Positions 32,440-44,124 of a DNA stretch of 64,000 nt are shown here, in pieces. The stretch is from Stereocaulon alpinum (Eukaryota; Ascomycota; Lecanoromycetes; Lecanorales; Stereocaulaceae), in the NCBI GenBank assembly GCA_018257865.1, contig JAEUBA010000112.1, positions 19,431 to 83,430 of the forward strand. The letters are read 5' to 3'. The notes below the pieces were generated by a model, which saw only the letters and a program-made list of their open reading frames with translations, was not told the origin of the DNA and ran no database searches. Both the position numbers and the translations under genes were made by a program. Every line of letters begins with the position of its first letter. Position 1 is the first letter of the stretch.

Positions 32440-35167
32440 ATGTTCCGCAAGCCTCGAGAACAAGCGGCTCCAGTAGCCAGCGAAACGCCCCTCCGCCCAT
32501 CGACTGGCCGACCCCCAACACCACCCTTGTCTACAAGCCAGAAGGTATCGCCAGCGCCGGCAGCTACCACATACTCAATGGCTACCCCGATGCCTTTGCT
32601 GGGCAAGAGCAAAACCACTTCTAAGAAGATAGCCACTCCAGTTGCGGCGCAAAGGAAAGGGAAGGGTAATGGCAATATTATGAGCTTCTTCAAGAAAGCC
32701 GAATCTTCTGGCACAGACTCGACGAACGGAAAGGGTGAGGATGGGGAAGAAGGGCTGTTCTTGGAAGAAAGTCCAGTAAAGAAGGGGGCGACATTGCCAC
32801 TGCAGACGCCTACGCCACCTCGGGATGAGACTACGCCTGAAGACGTGGAGCTAGAGGCAGTGAATTCTCCACTTTCGCGCTACAATGAAGATGCGGTGCC
32901 TAACAAGAGGAGGCGGACGGAGGGCTCTATCTCGCCTACACCTGATCCGGTGGTTGACAGCCTCGAGCAACGTATACAAAGAGGACCATTCGCTGATGAC
33001 TCGGACTCTGACGAAGAGGAGGTAAAGGCGTCTGTCTTGGCGGATACTGAAAAGACTATCGATAGACACAGATCAGAAAGCGGGAGCCCCAATACTGACC
33101 CAGTAACAACCGTCAGCATACCGGAGAAAGATCCCTTTGCCCCTACAGCATCATCACTGAAGCACGAACCGACAAGTGTTGGCGGCTTCGAAGGCTTTGA
33201 TGGCATAGACGACTTCATTGAGGATGAGTTTCCGGAGGAAGGCGAAGAATTTCTGGAGAGGCGTTGGATGGAAGAGCAGGCAGAGTTGGAGATGGGCTTG
33301 GAAGAAGAGGATGATGCATTAGGGTTTGCGGAAGGCGTCATGAAGAAAGAGACTGATGAGTTATCTCCAAGTGTGGCACCTCAAGATGCCAGGCCTTCGT
33401 CCTGCCCGATCTGCGGAGGCATGACTATTGGTATGACAGAACAGGTAAGCCTTCCACGCTCAAGAAGTTGTCCGGTCTGACATTCCGCAGCAAGTATCAG
33501 TCCACGTGAACGACTGCATGGATGGTAAAGCGAAGCCTCTGCCTCCACAAGGCTCGATGATGAAGACGGAGCCTGCCGTGCCACCCATTAAGTTGGAAAA
33601 CGATGTGCCAGGGCACAAGCGCTTCCAACGTGCTGCTATTGCGAGACCAGGGCAAGAGAATCCTTTCGGTCTTACTTCAGCTTCAGCTCCCTCTTCATCC
33701 TCATCTGCATTCTCTAAGTTGATGTCTGGTCATGCTGAAGACGCTGCTTGGGCCACGGCAGCCGCTTCAGAACAAGCATCACGCGGCAAGGCTGCATACC
33801 AACGGACATGCCCCTTTTACAAGATTATGCCCGGCCTGTACATCTGCGTCGATGCTTTCCGATATGGAGCCGTCCAAGGCTGCAATGCTTACTTTCTCAG
33901 CCATTTTCACAGTGATCACTACATTGGTCTCACATCGTCATGGTGCCATGGCCCAATTTACTGCAGCCATGTTACAGCAAACCTGGTCAGAAGACAATTG
34001 AGGGTCGATCCGAAATGGGTGGTAGATCTCGAATTTGACAAGAAGGTGGAGGTGCCCGGAACGCAAGGCGTCGATGTCACCATGATACCAGCCAATCATT
34101 GTCCGGGAAGCTCTCTCTTCCTTTTCGAGAAAGTGATTGGCAAAGGGAAAATCCCAAAGGTCCACAGAATACTACATTGTGGTGACTTTCGTGCTTGTCC
34201 CGCGCATGTGCAGCATCCGAAACTACGGCCAGACATTATTGACACGGTCACTAAGAGGAATATTGCCCAGCAGAAGATTGACGTCTGCTACCTCGACACG
34301 ACGTATCTAACCCCAAAATATGCCTTTCCAACCCAGGCGGATGTTATCAAAGCCTGTGCCGATATGTGTGTGAGCTTGAGCAAAGACTTTGTCGATGAAA
34401 ATGATAGCTGGGAGCGGACCAAAAGAGAACGCGCTGGTGACGGTATGGTCAAATTCGTTCGAAAGACCTCGATCAAGGAAGAAGCAGACGAAGAGGATGT
34501 GAAGATCAAGATCGAGGATGAACCATCGATGAAGAAAGCCAGAGGCCGGCTTCTAGTCATCGTCGGAACCTACAGCATAGGCAAAGAAAGAATATGCCTA
34601 GGCGTAGCGAAAGCCTTGAACAGCAAGATCTACGCCCCACCAAACAAGCAAAAAATCGTCGCCGCCCTCGAAGACCCAGAACTATCAGCGCGCATGACCA
34701 ATGACCCACTTGAAGCCCAAGTCCATATGCAGATGCTAATGGAGATACGAGCCGAGACCCTCGCGGATTATCTCACAGGTTACAAACCACACTTCTCCCG
34801 CATAGTCGGCTTTAGACCCTCGGGCTGGAACTACCGGCCCCCAAACAGCCGCTTCACAGAATCTCCCTCCGTGCAAACAGTCCTGCATTCCGATAATTGG
34901 AAATCAGGCTACACCATGTCCGAACTGATCCCTCAACGAGGCAGCACAAGGGAATCCAACTGCTTCGGAGTGCCATATAGCGAGCACAGCAGCTTTCGAG
35001 AGCTGACGATGTTCTGCTGTGCGCTTCGGATCGACAAGATTATTCCGACTGTCAATGTGGGGAGTGCGAAGAGTAGAGAGCGGATGAAAGGGTGGTGTGA
35101 GAAGTGGGCTATGGAGAAGAAGAAGAACGGGCTGTATAAGGTTGAGGATGGACAGGTCGCTTGGTGA
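32440..35167 (+). CDS. PSO2: DNA interstrand cross-link repair nuclease PSO2/SNM1
   Basis: Two exons (32440-33444, 33491-35167) give 893 residues. The disordered N-terminus carries a PCNA-box-like segment (N77-x-x-I80-x-x-F83-F84, NIMSFFKK). A UBZ4 zinc finger is formed by C322, C325, H340 and C344 and is split by the intron, which supports the splice. The metallo-beta-lactamase core follows with LSHFHSDHYIGL (HxHxDH, residues 473-478), PANHCPGS, HCGDFR and LDTTY. The beta-CASP part ends with VPYSEHSSF and PTVNVG. PSO2/SNM1A is a nuclear 5'-3' exonuclease that processes DNA interstrand cross-links. Length and domain order are normal for fungi. The long Lys/Glu-rich insert (about residues 650-690) is unconserved. 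Confidence 0.95.
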
Positions 35168-36069
35168 TGAAGTACATGTCAGAGTAGTTATAGACAGAAT
35201 AAAATACATCGTGGAAGACGAAGTCCTTCTCCCGAGCTCGTCTCCCACAAGACTCAACAACAAACCAATCCACGAGATCCTAATCCCCCTTCCCTCCCCA
35301 AAACTCTTTCGCAAAACACACGCCAACCCAAATCCCCCTCGCGTTGCCCCTAACATTCCCCCCAGCATATCACCACAATCCACTCCCCAACAGCAACAAC
35401 AATCATCCCTCTCAACGACATCAGACCACGAAGCACGCATTATCCACTGAATCAATCACGAATCAATCATTCTCAGAAAACCCTTAATCCGCACCTTACC
35501 CAGGTACCACATCCAAACCTCCCAAAACCGACTACATCCGCCCCAATCGGAACTCACTTCCCCCTTCCCTCCATATCGAGCTATGAACAGTAAACATAAA
35601 TAGCACCATGCGGGATGCACAGATAGCCGATGACCGTTGAGTAGCAATAGGACGTGATCGGGTAGGATTGTCTAGGGCGTGTGCGTGTAAGGCGCTGAGT
35701 GGTGAGGTTTTTGGTACGTTGATAGTTGGCGGGTAGTGAGTGGAGGGTGGAGGGTGTGATAGGGGTTGAGTGTAAGGTAGTGGAATGTTGTTAGTGGAGG
35801 TGGGTGAGGAAGTTGCAGGGTTATAAGTGGAGAGGGGGTGGGTGTATGGTGGATGGGTTTGTCTTGGAAAATAAAGTGATCTTGTTCGAGACTGAGTGAT
35901 TGTATCGATTGTACGACAACTTAGAACTCGATCCAATGTTCTCGTTCATGCTTTAGGACCAGGCAGGTGGACTGAGACGAGACACAGTTGTCTCTACTGG
36001 ATTGAACAAGAGATGAATTCATCAGGTAGGATCAGTTGCCCAATCCTTCAAGAACTAATAATGGAATAG
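35168..36069. other. Intergenic stretch between convergent genes
   Basis: About 0.9 kb between PSO2 (+) and the F-box gene (-). The plus strand is C-rich from 35220 to 35450 and G/T-rich from 35690 to 35860, which opens long low-complexity frames that I do not accept as genes. Confidence 0.5.
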
Positions 36070-37191
36070 CTATGCGATTCGCTTTTCCGCCTGCTTGCGG
36101 AGACGGGACTCTGCCAGTCCCGCATCTTCTCCACCCAATCCATTTCTTGTCCCCAGGCTTCGATCGTCTCGCGCAGGTTGCTCGTCCGCTTCAGGTGCAG
36201 GTGTTGCACGAACAACAAATCCATAGCACATCACACACTGCCTAACAATGGGTGGGTCGACAAGAGGCACATTTATGGGTATACCCATCATATCCCTGCG
36301 TACCATTTGTATCTTGTCATTCCCTTCGAAGGGATAAGTCACTCTGAACTTTGCATATCGCCCAAAGCGACTCGTGATCCTCCCCCTTCCACACAGACAC
36401 ATCGGGCGATCTGGTCGCCCAGATGGTGGCGCTGTTTGTACTATGAGCGTCGAGTTACCTACAAGCCTCAACCTGTCATCGAGGAAATTATGCAGAATGT
36501 CCCAATAGTCGGCTCTCAGATCTATGATATTTTGCTCATCGCATCGCCAACATAACCATCGTTTCTGGTACAGCTCACGGTAGCACACGCATCCGTCATA
36601 CCCAAGTGGATGATTGGCCCTCTCGGTCGTTTCGCACTCCAAACAGACTGGCACGTGCGCTGCGGCTATCTCTTGTCGGTAGGCTTCGTGAGGGGCTGAT
36701 GGACCGAAAAAGGCATTGATGAAGACGTCGTTAGAGTGGTGCCAAAGGTCCCGACAACAGGAACAGACATTATGAGGGTGGCCATGGGAGTAGGGACTGA
36801 AGTTGGCAACTCGGCAGGCTTTAATCTGGACTTGCGAGTTGGCAGCGTTGAGACATGGTGCGCTTGGACCGTGGAGGATGCGTACGGGCCGAGGGGGAAG
36901 TTTTTCATCGCATTTGTCCATGAGGTCAGCTTGGTAGCATGGTCCTGGACCGGCGGCTGATTTTGGAGAGATAGACGTCGTGAGGCGGTGGTTTAAATAT
37001 TTGCAAGTACCTCTCAGAGCGGTGAAATCATCGTTTGTGAGATTCTTCAAGATTCTTTGCTCAAGTCCCTCGTACCCGCCTCCTATCTTGAAGATGCCAT
37101 GGAACGCGGACTGCTGACCATCCTGGGTTAATACTTGCCATTGAGACGGACCAGGTGGTGGAGATGCTGAAGCCATTAGAAGACTATGCAA
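36070..37191 (-). CDS. F-box-like, Cys-rich hypothetical protein
   Basis: Single-exon frame of 373 residues. An F-box-like helix set lies near residues 40-72 (GLEQRILKNLTNDDFTALRGTCKYLNHRL). The middle is Cys/His-rich: CSCCRDLWHH, PVCLECETTER, GCVCYRELYQKRWLCWRC, then MCLCGRGR and RQCVMCYGF, suggesting several metal sites. A Glu/Arg-rich helix ends the protein. F-box proteins of filamentous fungi act as substrate adaptors of SCF ubiquitin ligases; the Cys-rich part could bind the substrate. This is inference. A potential intron (GTACTT..ATCAG) inside the F-box is rejected because it would delete the motif. M6 is an alternative start. Confidence 0.72.
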   Translation of the reverse strand: MHSLLMASASPPPGPSQWQVLTQDGQQSAFHGIFKIGGGYEGLEQRILKNLTNDDFTALRGTCKYLNHRLTTSISPKSAAGPGPCYQADLMDKCDEKLPPRPVRILHGPSAPCLNAANSQVQIKACRVANFSPYSHGHPHNVCSCCRDLWHHSNDVFINAFFGPSAPHEAYRQEIAAAHVPVCLECETTERANHPLGYDGCVCYRELYQKRWLCWRCDEQNIIDLRADYWDILHNFLDDRLRLVGNSTLIVQTAPPSGRPDRPMCLCGRGRITSRFGRYAKFRVTYPFEGNDKIQMVRRDMMGIPINVPLVDPPIVRQCVMCYGFVVRATPAPEADEQPARDDRSLGTRNGLGGEDAGLAESRLRKQAEKRIA

Positions 37192-38661
37192 TGCTTTTTT
37201 AGATGTTATAGCTCAGAGTGAACGAGTAGAGTAGAAATGAAGATATTCGCGACGATGAGGGAGGATTGCTATCGGCCATTGTTCACTCCTCGTTCATCCT
37301 GGGCGTGAGGAAGGTACGAACAGGCATATGTGCGCAAGGAGACAGAGAGTAGAGGAAGCAAGAACGATGTTGAGGTGGCAACTGCCCCAACCCAATTTCC
37401 TTTTGGTTGCAAAAGCAAAGGCACTATGATGATGAAAGTTGCGAAGAACATATGGATCTTGATAGCGAGATGTTGGACGCATAGCGAGACATTTGAGTTG
37501 TATTTCCGAGGTATCGCTAGTGTCAAAAACTCGTTGTAGAATTCACATCGAGGGAATAGTACCTTAGGAGACGTTCTGGACCAGGACGACGTCTGCAGGA
37601 CTCTTGCCGATAGTAGCATTGCCGGTACTTTTGAGATTGACCTGCCGGATCTTTCTAGCGTGATTCATCTACATTTGCAATTAACTTGCACTGATTTCGA
37701 CGTAAGGCCATGTACGATACGGGACCACCCACGAGGAAAGATCCCAGCTTGTCAGGTGTGCGGCATTGCGTCCCACATGTCATCCGAGAAAAATCAATTA
37801 ATGGCAGGCAAACATCTTTCTGCGGCAAGTGAACCTAGGCAATCTTTTGGAACACTCTTCCCACAGATCCAATTCTGCAGGATCATGCGTTCGAGCTTCT
37901 GTAACCTTTGGTATGTAGAAGAATTCAGGTTGCTGTCCAAGAATCCCTGCAGCGGTGATCTTAGCGAAGATGTTCTACCATGTACGATGTCTCCTGGGGT
38001 CTCAAGCCTGCCATGAATTCTGGACGTGTTCATGCTCGTTGGGCGGATTGGAGGGCCAATGCAGTGTTGTGTCTGTAGTCAGCAAGAGCACTCCTTACGA
38101 TATCGCCTTGGCGTTGGGGCAGACCCGGCAAGTCCACACCTACAAAGGGGGGTATACTTGCTCATATGTCAACGTATCTTGAAAGCGGGCTCACTTCGGA
38201 GGTCCACCATTAGAAGCTGAGCACACAAGGCCATGCTCATGAGATAGTCGTTCACTTTCTGCTACATGAAGACGACCATAGATACAAGGTTGATATTGCG
38301 AGAAATGCAGAGTTGCGGAAATTGTTCATAAGCATAGATCTCTGTATGGGTCGCCAATCGCGTTCCGAGTACTCTTCGCACGTGAGAGGTGGATTTACAT
38401 GTTCCGCCTAACTCAGATTTAGCATTGCTCATGTCTTTCGATATACCCTACATCGCCTATATACAGTCCAATTGCAACTTCAACATCAAAGCTTATAAAT
38501 TGGGAGGCGGTACACCTTGTGGAAGTCGAATGACGTTAACATCCTGTCATTTCGTCTTTACGCTCCCCGAAGTGCAAAAGAAGATACACACAGATCCTAA
38601 GTTGCTCGTGCTGGTCGCTAGAGGCGGGATAACCTTCTGTGAGAGACTGGACAATCAGAAA
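37192..38661. other. Gene-poor stretch
   Basis: About 1.5 kb without a supported gene. A plus-strand frame at 38389-38754 has slight coding character but overlaps the 3' end of the minus-strand M35-like gene and has no motif. Confidence 0.4.
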
Positions 38662-39588
38662 TTATCTTTTGGCTCTGACACTGAAGCTCGTCGGAGTACT
38701 CCAGGGTGGTCTGTCCACGTCCGGGATTGCCGAGCATTGGTTCCTGATCACTAATTTGACGTTAGATAATTGTACGTCATGGAAAGTGAAGTTTTGGTGC
38801 ATTATACAGTCCGTAAAAACAAGATAGCTGATTCTTTCCCCGACAGCTCTCCTCGCGTCCCATCCAACAATACTGTTGAGCCACGAGATATAACTTTGAC
38901 CTGGGACGGTACGAGTTGCAATACCAGCATAGAAATGAATCAGGAAACCAGTAACAACCACAGCTTTCGTGGGTATGAACGATGATCTTTGTGGGTTATC
39001 AGCAAACAGGTTCGCCTGTACTGCCGGACAAAGTTGTGGCGTTGCGATCTGGACATCATCGCTAAGGGTGAAGAATCTTGGACACAGAAAATAAGTGCTC
39101 CCAAATGGAAGCCCGTGGGTTCCAGCACCAGCGGTGCATTGTTGCCAAAGTTGTAATGACCAGGTGCCATATTGTTGAGCTTCCTCCTGTGAACGGATGC
39201 AAATGAAGCGGGGTCGCCCTCTACTACCTGCATCGGGTATCGTAGAGAGCTTGGTAAAGAGACTGGTAACAAAGTATTTGTTTGCCTCAGACTTGAAGAT
39301 AGCTTTGAAAGCTGGAGAAGTCGTGCCTAGTCGAGAAGACTCCCCAGCTAAGTAGGTGTTGCGACCATTATCTGAGATGGCCTGCCTAAGTAGTGTCCTG
39401 TGACCTTGTGGTTGACCAGCAATGTCCGGACATATAATTTGAGGTAACAGGTCACTAGCTGCAGAGGTCAAGTTGACTAAGAAAAGCCTCAGTGAGAGAC
39501 TCAGGAAGAACACGGAAGGGGACTCACCGGTGGGAGCTGAGTCACACAACCATGGAACGAGGACAATCATGAACGCTGACAGATGCAT
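38662..39588 (-). CDS. Secreted M35-like protein lacking the HExxH zinc motif
   Basis: Two exons (39588-39528, 39458-38662) give 285 residues. The intron is GTGAGT..CTGCAG and its removal places ASDLLPQ right after a signal peptide (MHLSAFMIVLVPWLCDSAPT). The body resembles fungal deuterolysin/M35-like secreted proteins: a long helix pair, RFICI, TYFLCPRFFTL, CPAVQANLF, and then the segment where the zinc helix should be. In place of HExxH the sequence reads GFLIHFYAG, keeping only the second His. So the fold is probably retained and peptidase activity lost. The 3' end may contain another intron, since the last 50 residues do not resemble the family. It could be an effector-type pseudoenzyme or a decaying gene. 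Confidence 0.55.
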   Translation of the reverse strand: MHLSAFMIVLVPWLCDSAPTGESPSVFFLSLSLRLFLVNLTSAASDLLPQIICPDIAGQPQGHRTLLRQAISDNGRNTYLAGESSRLGTTSPAFKAIFKSEANKYFVTSLFTKLSTIPDAGSRGRPRFICIRSQEEAQQYGTWSLQLWQQCTAGAGTHGLPFGSTYFLCPRFFTLSDDVQIATPQLCPAVQANLFADNPQRSSFIPTKAVVVTGFLIHFYAGIATRTVPGQSYISWLNSIVGWDARRAVGERISYLVFTDCIMHQNFTFHDVQLSNVKLVIRNQCSAIPDVDRPPWSTPTSFSVRAKR

Positions 39589-41234
39589 GATCGAACGAAA
39601 CCGATCGACTCGTGCTTTTTGAATGTCACCAACGAAAACAGTGTAGTGATGATTGTTTGCCTAAGTCGCGTGCTTCGATACGAGAATGTGGATCAAATTG
39701 TCACAAGTATTCCTCAATGTTATATCGTAGAATGAGATCTTTTCATAACCTTTGGAGGACAGAACAGGCGCCAAGCAATGCGCGGCTACTCCGGAAACAT
39801 GAAACATTGTACTTCTCGGATTAGTCAAGCGCTGGATAGACACTGGCGCTTATACTAGGTGTGAAACTACCATGAGTCTCATGTCTTAAAGACTACGACT
39901 AGCATGGTCCCGATACGCCGCTTCGCTATCGGATATTCGGGTCGTTTATTCGAGAATCATGCAGTGGTAAATAGGGGTTATGTAGTAGGCTTTCGACCTA
40001 GTCGCAGAGTTGACGGGACAAAGCCTAGCCGACACGCACTTACTGACAATCATGAAATAAGCCAAAGGTCAAACATATTAGCGTCAATGAAATCTTTTCT
40101 TTCTAAATTGCTCGCTATTGTCGCTGATCTTGAGACCATTGTGTTAGCCTTTCAGACACCACGAGTGGGGAAGTGACATCGCGTGTTCAATAGATCGAAG
40201 TATCAAAGCAAGATGTCGGGTCTTGGTCATGTTACTGTCCACAACGCCTCCAGGAGCATGCCACAGAGCAAAATATTATTGAGCATGTGACCTATCATAT
40301 CTTGACCTCGTTCTTTTCGTGGTTGTTGGCTTTTGGTAGAAGGGTCATAGACAATCGGGACCTTGTTTTGACATCCTCCGGGCACAGTCGACAAGCTTGC
40401 AGACTATCGGATAGTACATGGTCAATCTTGAAAGTCAAGCAAAGCTTCCGAACCTATTTCCTGGCCTCCATGTTACCTCAGCTCTATAGGTGCCTTTGTA
40501 GGTTGCAAATCGTCGGCTGCTGTCAGGTTGCATCCCACGTCAGCTTCGCTAGAGCATCTGCTGTGATGAGAAAACTTCAGCTGTAGAAAATCCCCAGGCC
40601 AAGTTAGGTCTCACAGCCAGGAGCTTACCGAGAGAATTGGTGATGTGGTGCTGAGGAGGTTCACTGAACCCAAGGGGGACGAGCACGTTGTCTAGATCGA
40701 CAACACTCCGTTATAGCGTTGGCAGTATTGCTAGTTCAAAGGGTGGTCTTCGGAAACACTGAGACCTGGAAAACTAGGTTCTGGACATTCTGGTAGGTTG
40801 CGTTGACGATTACATCGTAGGGCAGATATATTTAGCAAGCGGGCGCTTACGAGCCTTGGCGCCAGCAGTGTTCTGCCAAGCCTCCTGAAACTGAATGGGG
40901 CTAACTGAGGCTGACGGGTTCAGCCCCCGTTCTTCAGCTTTCTTCGATCCCTCTTCAGTTCACTGCCTTCCTTCCCCTTTTCCTACATCTTACTTGAAAT
41001 TCTTCATGGTTTGAAACGTCCACATTGCCTGCAAGGATTCCTTCAATGATGTCCGTTCCATGAGTCCGGAAACAATCATCTCCGCTTATTTGACCGAGAA
41101 TTGGTAGCGTCTGGTCAGAAGCAAGAAGCATTGACGGCAGGAAGTTCCAGGGTGAGCGACAGCTGTCGTTGAGAACTGTTAATTTTACTTGAGAGGTACC
41201 TCGTCAGCGCCAATCGGCCAGATCAGCGGCCAGG
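39589..41234. other. Gene-poor stretch
   Basis: About 1.6 kb. No coding motif, RNA gene or repeat was recognised. Confidence 0.45.
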
Positions 41235-42694
41235 ATGTCCACCGCTCAGATGGCTCTTGAATATTTGCTCGTCTATTGCACATCTCATGGCCTGACGTCC
41301 ATTGGCGAACCGCCATTACCTAAGACGTACCGACCAGTTGGTGACTCGCTAGTCCAGACTCAGAGAAACGGTACGAGTAATACAATCAGCCCAGAGTCGA
41401 AGGAAGCCCTTCCTGTGTGGATCATTTTTATTTTCTTATCTTTAGCTACGGCGAAGTACATATTATCGTTCGTGGTGAGTAAAGCTCGGGTACTCTCAAA
41501 GTCATCCGTGTTCATCAGACTGCTCAGGTTTGGTACGTGTATCAAGTAATCTCAACAGTCGTCGCCGTTGCCTCGACCCGTATCAATATAATCGCCGCAG
41601 CGAATGCTCAGAGGCACCCTGACTCGCACCGAGCACGCATTGATAGACTGGTCTATGCCATACGCGTGATACGAGCTTTTAAATCAGCAGGAGCACATCG
41701 GCTAAGACGAGTGTCCGTGAGCGAAGTGCGAGATACACTCAAGCGAAGAGCTACAATGGAAAGCGAAAAGCCTTCAACAGCTCAGGCAAGAGTCAACGCA
41801 AAAGCTAAAGCGAAGAATCTATGGACTCGAATAACCGGCCTAGCTTGTTTCCGGGGTTTCAGCGCATATCTCATCATGGCAGTATCGCAATGGTATTTGG
41901 CAGTAGCCATTGACTTCTTCCTATCTGGTCAGCCTAGTGAGCTCAGGCTCGGCTACGGCAGTACATCTATCGTACTTGCCACCCTCTTTGGGAGCGGCTT
42001 TGCTGTGTGGACGCATTTCACCATCACCAAGCCTTCGAACAAGAAGATCTTGGACCACTTTCCGAAAGGCGAAGCTGTCTTGATCGAATTGTGGCCAATC
42101 ACGGCATCATGCGCGATCGCGGAGCATTTATGTATGAGCTGTCCTCTGGCGTTGAGCCGCAGCTTCGAACTCAGGCGCTACGCATTCGACATGGATTCCT
42201 GGAATACACTCGATGAGTCCGGCCAGCAACGCAAAGTTATGGAGTTCACAGCAGTCTTTTTACTCTACGTGGTACTTGTAGCATGCCTAGCCGTTCCAGC
42301 GAATATGATACTTCGTCGAGTCCATGCATCCATGCTTTCCGACGAAGATCTCGCCATCGTACCTTTCCACCACGGCGAAAGAAGCCGCGCGCAACCTTAT
42401 GATCAACGCTCCAAGATCCGACGTCCGGGGTTGACCGTATCACAAGCTTTCGCCACGATAACACGGAGTGCATACTTCAATGTTTTGCTAGTCTACATGC
42501 AGTATTTTGCTGTCAACCAGCTCGTACAAATGGGGTATTGGAGTGCGAATTGGAAGCTGCATCAAGTTTTCAAGATAGATCAGTACGCACCTACAAACCT
42601 TCCATGTTCGCCTGTTGGAAAGATATTGCCATTTTCAGCAAGGAATATCACTATGAGTAATCTAGGAAATGTTTTGAGTCATGAGGAATTGTGA
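41235..42694 (+). CDS. Polytopic membrane protein of unknown function
   Basis: Two exons (41235-41474, 41528-42694) give 468 residues. The intron GTGAGT..GCTCAG interrupts a hydrophobic helix (ALPVWIIFIFLSLATAKY..FV then VWYVYQVISTVVAVAS). About six membrane segments are visible: near residues 60-100 (possibly two), 190-215, 225-245, 260-280, 315-340 and 390-415. A basic, Ala-rich cytosolic stretch (residues about 100-180) separates the first from the rest. The architecture matches an uncharacterised family of fungal integral membrane proteins. No transport or enzymatic motif is visible. A 26-nt gap near 41536 that also looks like an intron is too short and was not used. Confidence 0.7.
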
Positions 42695-43344
42695 GGGGTA
42701 TGGTGTGTTTGGTGCATCCTTTGGCGTCCCGGCATATCTAGTCGTTCTACCTAGCTGCACCGAAGAATTTGTTGAAGATCCGGTGCTCCAGACAGGCAAC
42801 GCAAGTCTTCCTTCGTCTCTCGCAGGTGGTAACACAATTCGCTGGGATGATTAATCAATGATGGACACCCAACAGACCATAATTTCCCATTTATGTAAGC
42901 ACTAAGCCTCCCCTAAGATTAGTACCCGAATCCGAGCAGTTTCTGGGGGCTGAGCTGCCTAGAGCAGGCCCTACCGAGCCTATAATATTGATTAGAGGGT
43001 TTCGGGGTTCCAGGGTTCCAGGGTTCAGCGAGTGTCAGCCGGCGTAATTTCCAGGCCCGCTCCTCAACACCTTGGCCGGGGGAGGCGCTTTGTGTCATGT
43101 CATGCTGTGAATCGTCACCAGTCAATTCTTGCTTAAATTAGTCTAGGGCGGTGTTCTTTACTAGAGTTCACACGGTCATTCACCTTATTCGGACCCCGTC
43201 CTTACGGAGCTTATTAAGGACGGGGCACGGATACGCGCCTTCCACAGTCGGTTTCACATAAATACTGACACTCGATGCAACTTTCGAAACATCTTACACT
43301 CAATCCTCAAGCAATCCAACAACACTACAGCACAATCCTCCATC
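42695..43344. other. Promoter region of the GPI-protein gene with a hairpin
   Basis: About 0.65 kb without a gene. It contains a short tandem GGTTCCAG repeat (about 43010-43028) and the 11-bp hairpin at 43194-43225. Confidence 0.5.
43194..43225. repeat. 11-bp perfect inverted repeat, 10-nt loop
   Basis: Arms CCCCGTCCTTA (43194-43204) and TAAGGACGGGG (43215-43225). It lies about 120 bp upstream of the GPI-protein start codon. The role is unknown. Confidence 0.6.
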
Positions 43345-44124
43345 ATGATCTCAGTCACGCTCCCTCTGCTGGGTCTGGCCGCCCTAGGCGCTGCTCAGTC
43401 GTCGACAGTATCTCTATTCCTGCCCGTGGCAGACCCACAAAGCCTAGTTGCATCCATAGTTGGCTCGGTGAGCCGGGCTATTCAGCACCCCTGCGTTGCT
43501 CCAAGCTAATGGCAATTGTAGGACTCTACAGCAACAACCTACGTGGTAGAGTGCGCTCCCCCACCGACAGCCACCGCCTCCGCCGCAGTCACCGCAGCGG
43601 CATCCACATCGGGCTTCGACAGCGCAGCATGTGGATTGGGCTCCGCCCTCACAGTCGTCGAAGGTCCCTCCACAGTCCTCTACACCGTCATCTACGGTGA
43701 TGCTGTCACTGAGACCGTCGACTGCGTCCTCTCTGGTACCACATACGCCTCGTGTACCGGTCTCGAACCCGTGGAAACCTCCTTTGCCCTGGGTATTGCT
43801 ACAGGCACCATGTCGAACGGTGCGATTGTGAGTAGCGCTTCGATGACTTATATAGAAACGGGAAGTGCGGCCGAGACAGACTTTTTGCCCGTGGTGATTA
43901 CTGCAGGCGCAGCAAACGCGAAGCCTGCGAGTGGCGTCAGCGCAACTGCAACTGGAAGAAGTTCGACAGTGACTGGGACAGCCGCAAGCAAGGGTTCAAC
44001 TAGTAAGACGTCGTCAGCGGGTGCTGTATCGCAGACTAGCAATGCTGCTGTGGGTGGGGTGCAAGTGGTAGGAGCAGGAATAGTGGGCGCTTTCGGTGTT
44101 GCTGTAGCCGGAGCTCTGTTGTAA
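43345..44124 (+). CDS. GPI-anchored Ser/Thr-rich cell-surface protein
   Basis: Two exons (43345-43467, 43522-44124) give 241 residues. It has a signal peptide (MISVTLPLLGLAALGAAQ), an N-terminal phrase TVSLFLPVADPQSLVASIVGS-DSTATTY typical of a Dothideomycete surface-protein family, and four Cys residues likely in disulfides. A Ser/Thr/Ala-rich stalk follows, then a C-terminal hydrophobic segment (VVGAGIVGAFGVAVAGALL) preceded by small residues, the usual GPI attachment signal. The protein would be displayed at the plasma membrane or cell wall. The splice is phase 0 and restores the family phrase. The precise function is unknown. Confidence 0.85.

Noticed and set aside
35532..35936. Minus-strand 134-codon Pro/Ser/Thr frame
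   Set aside because: It comes from a G/T-rich low-complexity tract between convergent genes; no signal peptide or motif.
36948..37013. Intron-like GTACTT..ATCAG segment in the F-box gene
   Set aside because: It is in frame and its translation (TCKYLNHRL) completes the F-box helix, so it is coding.
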